Positions 1 to 6,929 of a stretch of 35,168 bases of DNA are shown here, one piece after another. The notes under the pieces are model-generated. The model was not told the origin of the DNA. It worked only from the letters and a program-made list of their open reading frames with translations, and did no database searches. Source of the DNA: an uncultured Prevotellaceae bacterium (GTDB lineage: Bacteria > Bacteroidota > Bacteroidia > Bacteroidales > Bacteroidaceae). Numbering within the stretch: the stretch's first letter is position 1; each line of letters begins with the position of its first letter. The position numbers were made by a program, and so were the translations under genes. The stretch lies in NCBI GenBank assembly GCA_902763615.1, contig CACWSX010000027.1, positions 1-35,168 of the forward strand, written 5' to 3'.

Positions 1-69
1 CGCACCACGGCATATCGCGAGTTCCAGCGCATGAAGGACGGACGCATACCCAAGATTGACATCAAATGA
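1..69 (+). CDS. 3' end of an unidentified gene (partial)
   Basis: An open frame runs from the first base to a TGA at 67-69 and encodes the last 22 residues of a protein ending in RIPKIDIK. It lies 16 bases before the next gene on the same strand, so the two could be co-transcribed. The piece is too short and too generic to assign to a family; it is listed only because the frame is open to the window edge. Confidence 0.45.
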   Translation, partial: RTTAYREFQRMKDGRIPKIDIK

Positions 70-85
70 GAATTAAGAAACAGCA

Positions 86-724
86 ATGAACATGAAGAGA
101 CTACCATTAGCACTCTTTTTTGTCTGTTGTACGCTGGTCATAGTGGCACAGGAAGATGGCTTCCGTGTAAACTATCAGGGAGCGAAACCTACTATCAAAG
201 ACTTTGCCTTGGCCTATATCACCTCTCTCATTTCTGAGGCTGAAAAGTGTGATGAAGAGGGAATGTCTCTGTATGAGAACTTGCAAGACGCCATCAAGTG
301 TCAAGCCAAGGGATTGCCACTCGAAGCAAACAGAACACTTACCATCGACCAGAAGAACGGCTTCCTCGTCTATGAGCATAAATATATTGAACACCTCGGC
401 AGGATAGAGATGTGCTACTGGAACGAAGCCGACGGAAAACACAAATTGTTTGCCTGTAACAGATGGAGTTTCGAGAATGGAAAGCCTATGATGGGGCAAT
501 ACGACTATCTCGGTTTCTATCGCTACGATATCCGTGAACTGACGGGCGACTCTGCAACCTCACATATCCGTCGCTTCATCATGCAGCGTGCCCAGCAGCT
601 CCTGATGAGTGGGGCAACTATCTCAGAGACTGCAGAAAGTCTCGGATTCGACTATTCCCAGCATTTCACACGCCAGTTCAAGAAGCATTTTGGCGTTACT
701 CCATCCGATTTTATAAGGAAGTAA
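86..724 (+). CDS. Chimeric protein: exported N-terminal domain joined to an AraC-type HTH half
   Basis: Residues 1-21 form a signal peptide (MKRLPLALFFVC... ending VAQ). Residues about 22-148 resemble small secreted Bacteroidales proteins of unknown function. From about residue 149 the protein becomes the second half of an AraC/XylS DNA-binding domain: RRFIMQRAQQLLMSG, then ISETAESLGFDYSQHFTRQF, then KKHFGVTPSDF, the family signature. A normal AraC regulator has two HTH motifs and no signal peptide; here the first HTH and the sensor domain are missing. An exported protein with half an HTH is unlikely to bind DNA, so I infer a deletion fused two genes near base 530. The neighbouring aldo/keto reductase is also truncated, which supports local rearrangement. 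It may be expressed from the secreted gene's promoter but is probably non-functional as a regulator. Start at 86, or the ATG two codons later. Confidence 0.75.
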   Translation: MNMKRLPLALFFVCCTLVIVAQEDGFRVNYQGAKPTIKDFALAYITSLISEAEKCDEEGMSLYENLQDAIKCQAKGLPLEANRTLTIDQKNGFLVYEHKYIEHLGRIEMCYWNEADGKHKLFACNRWSFENGKPMMGQYDYLGFYRYDIRELTGDSATSHIRRFIMQRAQQLLMSGATISETAESLGFDYSQHFTRQFKKHFGVTPSDFIRK

Positions 725-751
725 CATGATTGTGCGTCAACCTATTATGTA

Positions 752-934
752 TTAGGCGATGGCCGTATCGAAGAAGTTCACGCCAAGGTCAAGCGAACGA
801 CGGATGATCTCACGTGTCGGCTCCTCGCCAATCGTCCAAGAATGCTGTCCGATAGTCGGGTCGCCGAAGCCCATGCATCCCAGACAGATGCGCGAAACAC
901 GCAGGTCAGAGTACCCTAGTTTTAAGTATTCCAT
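752..934 (-). pseudogene. Aldo/keto reductase, N-terminal remnant
   Basis: The 60 codons match the first strand and helix of aldo/keto reductases: start MEYLKLGYSDLRVSRICLG, then REIIRRSLDLGVNFFDTA, which carries the NADPH-barrel Asp. The frame stops immediately after FFDTAIA, where the catalytic Tyr/Lys/His region should begin. Intact family members have roughly 280-330 residues, so about four fifths of the gene is missing. The cut end faces the truncated AraC-type gene 28 bases away. It begins one base after the stop of the cupin gene on the same strand, so it was the last gene of that operon. No enzyme activity is expected. Confidence 0.8.
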
Positions 935-935
935 A

Positions 936-1715
936 TTATCTCTGCTTATTGAATATCAGTTTCATTGTCTCGGGGTCGAGAGGTTTCATCGTGGGTAGTT
1001 TCAGGTCTTTCACCATGTGGAGTGTGCCCTGCTTGTATTTCTGAAAGTGGTCTGTCTTCAGATGGCTCTGATAGGCATCCTCGGATGCATAGATTTCGAG
1101 GATGCGAATCCTGGTGGAGTCCTCAGCACTCTGCATAGGGAACAGACAGACAACACCTGGCTCTCGTTCCACACTCAGGCGGTCCACCTCATTTGCAAAT
1201 TTGAGATACTCCTGGAGATATTGCGGATAGACCTCAATTTCAGCAAGACGGACAATCATATTCTCATGTGTAATAGGAGATGTAAATTCCTCGTCTGTCA
1301 CTTTTCTCAGTTGCACCGCATGTTCCTCACCTGGTACGAGGTCACTGACGGTCATGCATTCGCAATCGCTCCAAGGTGTGGCACCATTCCAATGGCGCAC
1401 ATTCGGAGCAGTGGTCACCACGTCACCCTTGCGAAGCAACTGCTTGTTTTTCCCCTCTTCCTGATAGTAGGCTTCACCGTTGAGCACCATCAGCACCTGA
1501 GTGGCTTTGGGATGATAGTGCCACGAATTGTGACTACCGCGTTCGAAAAGGAAGTTGGTAGTCATCTGATGCTCGCTACGGCTAAGCACAGAGATGTGAA
1601 CGGTTCCTGTGTTAAATTCAGCAGGAGCCGTAAACTTCGCCGGAAATATCGTTTCTTGTGCAACTGCAGTGATGGAGAGCACAAAGGTAAATAGTATTAC
1701 TAACTGTCTCATCAT
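936..1715 (-). CDS. Exported cupin plus antibiotic-biosynthesis-monooxygenase (ABM) domain protein
   Basis: A signal peptide (about residues 1-19, ending AVAQ) is followed by a cupin_2 barrel at about 45-115, with the metal-binding pattern WHYHPKATQVLMVLNGEAYY and later PNVRHW. A ferredoxin-like ABM-type domain at about 150-245 has the typical RILEIYASEDAYQSHLKT stretch. Cupins of this kind bind a metal and act on small quinone-like or aromatic compounds; ABM domains are cofactor-poor oxygenases or quinone binders. The substrate is unknown. The start ATG overlaps the upstream flavodoxin stop by 4 bases (ATGA), implying translational coupling. Flavodoxin, amidohydrolase and aldo/keto reductase neighbours suggest a periplasmic redox-detoxification operon of the AraC-controlled type common in Bacteroidales. 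Confidence 0.85.
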   Translation of the reverse strand: MMRQLVILFTFVLSITAVAQETIFPAKFTAPAEFNTGTVHISVLSRSEHQMTTNFLFERGSHNSWHYHPKATQVLMVLNGEAYYQEEGKNKQLLRKGDVVTTAPNVRHWNGATPWSDCECMTVSDLVPGEEHAVQLRKVTDEEFTSPITHENMIVRLAEIEVYPQYLQEYLKFANEVDRLSVEREPGVVCLFPMQSAEDSTRIRILEIYASEDAYQSHLKTDHFQKYKQGTLHMVKDLKLPTMKPLDPETMKLIFNKQR

Positions 1716-2419
1716 TTTATAATCTTCTTACCGTTTTTAATGTAGATACCCTTTGATGGCTCCTCTACCAACAGCCGACCGGCTAAGTCGTAGATGCGGG
1801 CAGGTGCTGTTGTGGTGCTTTTGGCTTCGCTGATGCCGGTAACAGTATTATAGTTAATGGATGTGAGCCAGTTCTGGATCAATATTGCCCGTTTTGAGTG
1901 ATTAGAATGGTTGATCCAAAGATTCTGGCTGAAGTATTTACCTTCAGGTACAAGACGTTTGCAGTCGGCTACCACGCCACTGATGCCGCTGCTGGCACTC
2001 GATACAATCAGGCCGATGTTCTTGCCAGCCAGCTGCGATCCATAGTTGAACAGGTAGGTCTGCATGTTGGCTGCCATCTGGCTCCACCAGAGTGGTGTAA
2101 CGATAATGATGGTTTCGTAATCGTTCAGCGAAGTCGTTACGGGGTCGATGGCAGGATAGCTGCTAGCATTGTTGGGATTGGCCTTGATAGCATTGAGTAA
2201 CTGTGTACCCAATGCGTAATTGTTAGCCTCATATTTCAGTCCTTTCTCGGCTGGTTGAATCTCCAGCACGTCAGCCTGAATCTGGCTGGTCAGCGTAGTC
2301 ACAATCTCACGGCAGTTACCTGTATAACTATAGTAAACCACAAGCGTCTTTGCCGTTACGTCTGTACACAGCAATGTAAGCATAGTACAAACGAAAAACA
2401 ATAATATTTTCATATACAT
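1712..2419 (-). CDS. Exported flavodoxin-like protein with type IX-like C-terminal tail
   Basis: After a signal peptide (about residues 1-23) comes a flavodoxin fold. The FMN phosphate-binding loop is visible in VVYYSYTGNCREI (about 27-39), and the later elements IIIVTPLWWSQMA and GLIVSSASSGISGV match the flavodoxin_4 family. Residues from about 205 to the end (ARIYDLAGRLL, then KGIYIKNGKKIIK) look like a type A T9SS sorting domain, the tail that directs proteins through the type IX system. Flavodoxins carry electrons or act as quinone reductases; the partner here is unknown. The gene starts 3 bases after the amidohydrolase stop and overlaps the cupin gene, so it belongs to one operon. Start at 2419, or ATG 2413. 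Confidence 0.85.
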   Translation of the reverse strand: MYMKILLFFVCTMLTLLCTDVTAKTLVVYYSYTGNCREIVTTLTSQIQADVLEIQPAEKGLKYEANNYALGTQLLNAIKANPNNASSYPAIDPVTTSLNDYETIIIVTPLWWSQMAANMQTYLFNYGSQLAGKNIGLIVSSASSGISGVVADCKRLVPEGKYFSQNLWINHSNHSKRAILIQNWLTSINYNTVTGISEAKSTTTAPARIYDLAGRLLVEEPSKGIYIKNGKKIIK

Positions 2420-2422
2420 CTG

Positions 2423-3418
2423 TTATTTAAATATTTGATTGGCATTTTGGTAGAGAATCATCTCGCGAAATGGTGCGAGGTCTGCCTCATCACTTAAATA
2501 CTTCTTCATCCTTGCAAGACTCTGCGTGAGCACCTGTGGGGCGACGTAGGGATAGTCAGATCCATAGAGCAGATGGTCGGCTGTGGTGATGGTGAGCATC
2601 ATACGGATGACCTCAGGCGAGTGTGCACCTGCAAGGTCGTAGTAGAGGGCTCGGAGGTTAGCCTCGTAGTCAATCTCACCTACCATCTTGTTGGCCTGCA
2701 TCACGGGTGTCAGCGACTTCATGCGAGGGATGGCCAGCGGCAGATAGGCTCCGCAATGAGGCACCACCACCTTTATATTATTGTAGCGAGCCAGTACATT
2801 TCGTGAAATCATGTTCGTCACGGCGCGGGTAGTCTCCGAGAGGTATTCCTGCATCGCAAGCGGCGTCTGCAGCATCACCTGACGATTGAAGGGTTCTGGA
2901 CGATGGGGATGCAGAATGATGACTGCTCGCCGCTCATTCAAGATAGAGAAAAGCGTATCGAGTTCGGGCGCACCAAGGTATTGACCACCTACGTTCGTGG
3001 CCAGTTTAATACCGTCGGCTTTCAGCGTGTCGAGTGCATAGATGGCTTCGCGGATGGCAACGTTGACATCGGGCAGGGGGATAGCAGCGCAGAACAGGAA
3101 TCTGCCTGGGTGTTCCTGTTTGATGCGAGCAGTAGTCTCGTTGGCATGTCTGACCGTTTGAGCGGATGTCGGCTGCGGAGCCGCTAATGTCAGGACTGAT
3201 GTCTGTACACCTGCTCTGTCCATCCACTTCAGATGACTCTCCACATTGTATTTTGGCAAGGGGAATCCCTCGTCCATCAGTCGTCCCTCTTTTTCGAGTG
3301 ACAAGACGAACTCAGGAGTGATGATGTGGCTATGTACATCGACCACGCCCTGAGCCATTGTCGCAGTTGCAATCATCGTTGCGAACCAGGCCCAGATTCC
3401 TAATGCTATCTTAGTCAT
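2423..3418 (-). CDS. Exported amidohydrolase-2 (ACMSD-like) metal-dependent hydrolase
   Basis: The protein of 331 residues has a short hydrophobic export signal ending ATMAQ, then a TIM-barrel amidohydrolase. The metal-binding motif VDVHSHI is at about 27-33, further ligands are in IILHPHRPE and VVPHCGAYLP, and the catalytic Asp is in LLYGSDYPY. This set matches the amidohydrolase_2 family, which includes aminocarboxymuconate-semialdehyde decarboxylase and related hydrolases and decarboxylases. Substrate specificity cannot be read from the sequence. It is second in the minus-strand operon, 14 bases after the acetyltransferase gene and 3 bases before the flavodoxin gene. A periplasmic location is inferred from the signal. 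Confidence 0.87.
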   Translation of the reverse strand: MTKIALGIWAWFATMIATATMAQGVVDVHSHIITPEFVLSLEKEGRLMDEGFPLPKYNVESHLKWMDRAGVQTSVLTLAAPQPTSAQTVRHANETTARIKQEHPGRFLFCAAIPLPDVNVAIREAIYALDTLKADGIKLATNVGGQYLGAPELDTLFSILNERRAVIILHPHRPEPFNRQVMLQTPLAMQEYLSETTRAVTNMISRNVLARYNNIKVVVPHCGAYLPLAIPRMKSLTPVMQANKMVGEIDYEANLRALYYDLAGAHSPEVIRMMLTITTADHLLYGSDYPYVAPQVLTQSLARMKKYLSDEADLAPFREMILYQNANQIFK

Positions 3419-3432
3419 ATCTTTGCTGTTTT

Positions 3433-3894
3433 TTAAACAAAGATTTCCATAGTTGTCTTTTGTACCTTCATGCCCATATTCCTGTAGAAACTTAGTGCAG
3501 GGTTGTTACCTTCCCATACATTCAGGGTAATGTTGTTACAACCTATAGACTTTGCATAGTCACAGACATACTTATATAAAGCAGTCCCGACATGTTTGCC
3601 ACGAGCCTTTTCATCTACGCAGATGTCATCAATATACAGCGTCTTAATGTTCTGGAGTAACTTGTCGTCCTTTACTTCTGTAATCATACAGAAAGCATGA
3701 CCCAGGACTTGACCATTATCATAGACGAAGATGGGTTTACTCTCATCTTCGAACAAAGCTTCAAGTTCCTGCTCGTTATACTTTGTTGTGTTAGGTTTGA
3801 ATAAATCAGGGCGTATAACATGATGCACCATATCAACTTGGTGCAGCAACTCTATGATAGCCTGAACATCTCTTTTAGCTGCTTTTCTTATCAT
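3433..3894 (-). CDS. GNAT-family N-acetyltransferase
   Basis: This is a single-domain GNAT protein of 153 residues. It starts MIRKAAKRDVQAIIELL, a classic first strand and helix. The acetyl-CoA loop is in DDICVDEKARGKHVGTAL (the R-G-K-x-x-G version of the Q/RxxGxG/A motif), and the last motif is NPALSFYRNMGM. GNAT enzymes acetylate amines on small molecules or protein N termini; the substrate is not predictable. An upstream in-frame ATG at 3909 exists, but family alignment favours 3894. It is the first gene of the minus-strand operon. A possible -7 box (TActTTTG) lies at 3958-3965. Confidence 0.87.
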   Translation of the reverse strand: MIRKAAKRDVQAIIELLHQVDMVHHVIRPDLFKPNTTKYNEQELEALFEDESKPIFVYDNGQVLGHAFCMITEVKDDKLLQNIKTLYIDDICVDEKARGKHVGTALYKYVCDYAKSIGCNNITLNVWEGNNPALSFYRNMGMKVQKTTMEIFV

Positions 3895-3957
3895 TATATC
3901 ACAATACACTTTAAACGTAAGACAAAATCAATCATGCAATCAACACAACTTTTGTTG

Positions 3958-3965
3958 CAAAAGTA
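3958..3965 (-). promoter_or_regulatory. Possible -7 box for the GNAT-amidohydrolase operon
   Basis: Read on the minus strand this is TACTTTTG, matching the Bacteroidetes -7 consensus TAnnTTTG, about 60 bases before the GNAT start. No -33 TTTG sits at the right distance, so support is moderate. It faces away from another -7 box at 3988-3995 on the plus strand. Confidence 0.4.
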
Positions 3966-3987
3966 GTAAATATTGCAGAATTATCAG

Positions 3988-3995
3988 TATCTTTG
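3988..3995 (+). promoter_or_regulatory. Possible -7 box for the 36-codon membrane gene
   Basis: TATCTTTG matches TAnnTTTG exactly and lies about 45 bases before the ATG at 4041. A well-spaced -33 element is not visible. Confidence 0.45.
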
Positions 3996-4040
3996 CAAAA
4001 AAAATAAGAATTATTAGCTAAAGAAGATATAAAGAACGCT

Positions 4041-4151
4041 ATGAACAAAGCAGCCAACCTTCTTAAACCCCTGATGCCGATACTCTCGACTATATACGGC
4101 ATAGCTGTCTTTTTTTTCATACTTCTTGTTTTTCTCATATATTTTCGCTAA
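4041..4151 (+). CDS. Candidate 36-aa single-span membrane peptide
   Basis: A short ATG-to-TAA frame in the gap between two genes encodes MNKAANLLKPLMPILS followed by a continuous hydrophobic stretch (IYGIAVFFFILLVFLIYF) and a final Arg. This is the shape of a real small membrane protein: charged N terminus, one transmembrane helix. A TAnnTTTG box lies upstream at the right distance, and the stop codon overlaps the promoter of the next gene. The family is not recognised. Small hydrophobic frames can arise by chance in AT-rich DNA, so conservation would be needed to be sure. Confidence 0.45.
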   Translation: MNKAANLLKPLMPILSTIYGIAVFFFILLVFLIYFR

Positions 4152-4156
4152 ATTTG
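4126..4156 (+). promoter_or_regulatory. Promoter of the lipoprotein-trmN6-nitrilase operon
   Basis: A -33 TTG (4126-4128), a 20-base spacer and the -7 box TAAATTTG (4149-4156) match the Bacteroidetes consensus well. The ATG of the lipoprotein gene is 29 bases further on. The -7 box shares bases with the stop codon of the upstream 36-codon frame. Confidence 0.65.
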
Positions 4157-4185
4157 CAGTCGAAAAAACTATGAGTAAGAATTAA

Positions 4186-4809
4186 ATGAAAAAGATTCTA
4201 TTTCTACTGTTTGCCATTGCGGCAATAACATCCTGTAGTAAGAAGACGAACGTGAGCACCATTCGTCCGAACAATGCGTCTTCAGAGGTCGATTCAATTG
4301 TAGCAAATAAGACTGACACATTAAACACCGTCGAGGCAGTCAAGAATCAAGTGAATGCCGTCTATGCCTATTGGAATGAGCAACGGCAGCATTATGATGA
4401 GAATATGCCTACGTTAGACAGTCTTTTCGGCAGCAAGGAGTGGCAACGCGTACGTAATGAAGTGATTGCCATCGACCGCGAGTGCGAGTGCGGCGGATTC
4501 TTCGATTTCGGTGATGAAGGACCGTTGGATCCCTGGACTTACGACTGTTACGAGGGAATGGTCAGTGCAGATAGTATTCAAATCAAGATGCATCCAAACG
4601 GCACGGCTGATGTCAGATTCTTGGTGAAGGATGCAGTTACCATCAAGGGTATTCCAATACGCTGGCTGATGCAGGTGGAGGATGGTCAATGGAAAGTAGC
4701 CAACATCTTCTTTGAGAAGGATGACAATTTCGATATTCTGATGAATATGCGTGCCTACGCAGATCATGAGAAACACAACAATACGAACCTCTCAGAATAC
4801 GCAGAATAA
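4186..4809 (+). CDS. Hypothetical lipoprotein (DUF3828-like)
   Basis: The signal sequence ends in the lipobox AITSC (Cys17), so the protein should be lipid-anchored and face the periplasm or the cell surface. The mature part has a low-complexity Ser/Asn/Thr linker, then an acidic domain with FDFGDEGPLDPW and a closing region RWLMQVEDGQWKVANIFF. The layout (YAYW...LDSL near the start, a V-DG-WKV strand near the end) recalls DUF3828-type periplasmic domains; that is a resemblance only. The start has a good promoter upstream. Its stop is 22 bases before the trmN6 start, suggesting co-transcription. Confidence 0.75.
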   Translation: MKKILFLLFAIAAITSCSKKTNVSTIRPNNASSEVDSIVANKTDTLNTVEAVKNQVNAVYAYWNEQRQHYDENMPTLDSLFGSKEWQRVRNEVIAIDRECECGGFFDFGDEGPLDPWTYDCYEGMVSADSIQIKMHPNGTADVRFLVKDAVTIKGIPIRWLMQVEDGQWKVANIFFEKDDNFDILMNMRAYADHEKHNNTNLSEYAE

Positions 4810-4831
4810 GAAAGTATGCCAGATAGAAGTT

Positions 4832-5542
4832 ATGAGTCGAAATAGCTTTACTTTCAAACAATTCGTTATACATCAGGACCGCTGCGCCATGAAGGTGGGA
4901 ACCGACGGAACACTTCTCGGGGCCTGGGCAAAAACGGCTCGTGAAGACGGGCGGATACTGGATATCGGTACAGGTACGGGACTGATAGCGCTAATGATTG
5001 CGCAACGCTATCCGAAAGCTCTGGTGAAAGCCATCGATATCGATGTGGAGGCCGTTGCGCAGGCAACGGACAATGTACAACACTCGCCTTTCGCCGACCG
5101 GATTCAGGTGTGTCAGGCCGACGTGAATGAATATGAGGTAGGGGAGAGATATGACGCAATTGTATGTAATCCGCCCTATTTCAACCATGCTTTGACGTGT
5201 CCGGATGATCAGCGAACACAGGCAAGGCATACCTTGTCGCTCAGTTACCAACAGCTGATGAAAGCAGCCTGGCGGTTATTGTCTGACAAGGGGCTATTCT
5301 CTGTGATAATTCCGAATGATTATTTTCAACAATTGGAAAGTGAAGCCCATATGGCCGGTTTCTTCCTAACACGTATCTATGGTGTTAGAACGATTGAAGG
5401 AAAGACTATTAAGAGATACTTGATAGAATTTGCAAAACATCCTTATAAAGAATTAGTTAAAAAAGAAGTTGTGATTGAAAATTCACCAAATATAAGGAGT
5501 GAATGGTATCGTGAAATGACAAAGGATTTCTATATTAAATAA
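4832..5542 (+). CDS. trmN6: tRNA1(Val) (adenine-37-N6)-methyltransferase, TrmN6 family
   Basis: An AdoMet-dependent methyltransferase of the YfiC/TrmN6 family, which makes N6-methyladenosine at position 37 of tRNA1(Val). The start MSRNSFTFKQFVIHQDRCAM is followed by KVGTDGTLLGAW, the family-specific lead-in. The AdoMet loop is ILDIGTGTGLIALMIAQR (about 47-64) and the catalytic motif is CNPPYF (about 114-119), typical of N6-adenine methylases. Length is 236 residues, normal for the family. An in-frame ATG at 4751 would add residues overlapping the lipoprotein gene and is unlikely. It lies 4 bases before the nitrilase gene, so probably one transcript. Confidence 0.9.
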   Translation: MSRNSFTFKQFVIHQDRCAMKVGTDGTLLGAWAKTAREDGRILDIGTGTGLIALMIAQRYPKALVKAIDIDVEAVAQATDNVQHSPFADRIQVCQADVNEYEVGERYDAIVCNPPYFNHALTCPDDQRTQARHTLSLSYQQLMKAAWRLLSDKGLFSVIIPNDYFQQLESEAHMAGFFLTRIYGVRTIEGKTIKRYLIEFAKHPYKELVKKEVVIENSPNIRSEWYREMTKDFYIK

Positions 5543-5546
5543 GAAT

Positions 5547-6326
5547 ATGAAAGTTACAATATTGCAGACAGATATAGAGTGGGGGAACCCTCAGGAAAAT
5601 ATCGTACGCGTAGAACGATTGGTGGCTCAAGAGCCTGATTCTGACCTCTACGTATTACCGGAAATGTGGAGCACCGGCTTTGCTACTGATCCTCATGGGA
5701 TTGCCGAGGAAGAAATCTCGTCCATCGCATTGCAATGGATGAAGACCAAGGCAAATGAACTGCATTGCGCTATCTGCGGCAGCCTGGCGATTCACGTCGA
5801 CGGAAATTATAGGAACCGACATTACTTTGTGGATGGTAGAAATGGGATGGTTCAATATTATGATAAACATCATCTGTTCTCATATGGCCATGAGGACCAA
5901 TATTACACGCCGGGGGATAGTCATACAGTTGTCGTTTACGAAGGATTCAGATTTCTGCTTGTGACGTGCTATGATCTTCGTTTTCCTGTATGGAGCCGCT
6001 ATAATGCCCAATATCCGTATGATGCGATTATCTGTGTGGCCAACTGGCCTGAAAGTCGTCAGAATGCTTGGCAGATTCTGACGCGTTCACGGGCTATCGA
6101 GAATCAGGCATATCTGATTGGCTGTAATCGTGTGGGCAATGACTGTTATAATCATTATCGTGGTTGCAGCGCGATAATCAGTCCTATAGGCAAAACTCTG
6201 GCGAAATGCAAAGTGAACGAACAAGATTGTGCTTCATTTCTTTTGGATTTTGAATCGCTCAATCAAAAGCGCACGAAATTCAAAGTTTTGGAAGAACGAG
6301 ATGTTTTCAAAATTTCTAAGCATTAA
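5547..6326 (+). CDS. Nitrilase-superfamily omega-amidase (YafV-like)
   Basis: This carbon-nitrogen hydrolase of 259 residues carries the full Glu-Lys-Cys triad: VLPEMWSTGF (Glu), YYDKHHLFSYG (Lys) and LLVTCYDLRFPVW (Cys). The closing NRVG and GCSAIISPIGK stretches are typical of the YafV/Nit2 branch. Such enzymes hydrolyse alpha-ketoglutaramate and similar omega-amides, a metabolite-repair step linked to glutamine transamination. Exact specificity is inferred from family. It follows trmN6 by 4 bases and ends the operon; no clear terminator hairpin is seen before the tRNA promoter. Confidence 0.87.
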   Translation: MKVTILQTDIEWGNPQENIVRVERLVAQEPDSDLYVLPEMWSTGFATDPHGIAEEEISSIALQWMKTKANELHCAICGSLAIHVDGNYRNRHYFVDGRNGMVQYYDKHHLFSYGHEDQYYTPGDSHTVVVYEGFRFLLVTCYDLRFPVWSRYNAQYPYDAIICVANWPESRQNAWQILTRSRAIENQAYLIGCNRVGNDCYNHYRGCSAIISPIGKTLAKCKVNEQDCASFLLDFESLNQKRTKFKVLEERDVFKISKH

Positions 6327-6454
6327 TAAAATGACGAATCACAATCTTTATGGTTTATATATTAAAAATATGTGAGAAACCTTTCAAAATATATTTATTC
6401 GAGAATCGGCATTATGATAAATAATATTTTTTTTAGAAAATAATCCGCAAAAAG

Positions 6455-6486
6455 TTTGGTTATATCGCAAAAAGTAAGTACCTTTG
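6455..6486 (+). promoter_or_regulatory. Promoter of the tRNA cluster
   Basis: TTTG (6455-6458), 20 bases, then TACCTTTG (6479-6486). Both elements match consensus; the first tRNA begins 20 bases after the -7 box. The AT-rich DNA between 6327 and 6454 shows no other feature. Confidence 0.7.
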
Positions 6487-6506
6487 CACCCGCTTAAGAA
6501 AAGGAT

Positions 6507-6579
6507 GCACCCGTAGCTCAGTTGGTAGAGCACCTGACTCTTAATCAGGGTGTCCAGGGTTCGAACCCCTGCGGGTGTA
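6507..6579 (+). tRNA. tRNA-Lys (CTT), copy 1
   Basis: A 73-nt cloverleaf: acceptor GCACCCG paired with CGGGTGT, D-arm GCTC/GAGC, anticodon arm CCTGA-CTCTTAA-TCAGG with anticodon CTT (reads AAG), T-arm CAGGG/CCCTG and discriminator A. CCA is not encoded. It is nearly identical to copy 2; they differ at one T-loop base (TTCGAAC here, TTCGAGC there). Confidence 0.95.
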
Positions 6580-6584
6580 CAAAT

Positions 6585-6613
6585 GAGGAGGAAAGCGGTC
6601 CTCCTTTCTTTTT
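6585..6613 (+). terminator. Hairpin with T-tract between the two tRNA-Lys genes
   Basis: AGGAGGA (6586-6592) pairs with TCCTCCT (6599-6605) across a 6-base loop, followed by TTCTTTTT. This has the form of an intrinsic terminator inside the tRNA operon. It may attenuate read-through into the second tRNA-Lys, Thr and Gly genes or mark a processing site. Confidence 0.55.
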
Positions 6614-6625
6614 GAAAAGGTGATT

Positions 6626-6698
6626 GCACCCGTAGCTCAGTTGGTAGAGCACCTGACTCTTAATCAGGGTGTCCAGGGTTCGAGCCCCTGCGGGTGTA
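6626..6698 (+). tRNA. tRNA-Lys (CTT), copy 2
   Basis: The same cloverleaf as copy 1 with anticodon CTT and a single A-to-G change in the T loop. The tandem arrangement points to local duplication, with the intervening hairpin as spacer. Confidence 0.95.
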
Positions 6699-6715
6699 CA
6701 AGAGGTAAAAGGATT

Positions 6716-6788
<73 letters not shown>

Positions 6789-6814
6789 CCTAAGAGATTG
6801 GAATTCAGGAATCA

Positions 6815-6885
6815 GCGGAATTAGCACATCGGTAGTGCACGGGCTTCCCAAGCCTGGGAGGCGGGTTCGATTCCCGTATTCCGCT
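6815..6885 (+). tRNA. tRNA-Gly (CCC)
   Basis: A 71-nt cloverleaf: acceptor GCGGAAT/ATTCCGC, D-arm GCAC/GTGC, anticodon arm CGGGC-TTCCCAA-GCCTG with anticodon CCC (reads GGG), T-arm GCGGG/CCCGT with one G-T pair. It is the last tRNA of the cluster, just before a strong terminator. Confidence 0.95.
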
Positions 6886-6893
6886 CATGCATT

Positions 6894-6925
6894 AAAAGGT
6901 CTGCAATCCATTTGCAGACCTTTAT
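6894..6925 (+). terminator. Intrinsic terminator of the tRNA cluster
   Basis: AAAGGTCTGCAA pairs with TTTGCAGACCTTT across a short TCCA loop, with flanking A- and T-runs. It is symmetrical and may also end the opposite-strand gene that stops at 6930. Confidence 0.8.
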
Positions 6926-6929
6926 TGTA

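Noticed and set aside
3932-4138. 68-codon minus-strand frame in the gap before the lipoprotein
   Set aside because: It overlaps the better-supported 36-codon plus-strand frame and its promoter, and has no family features.
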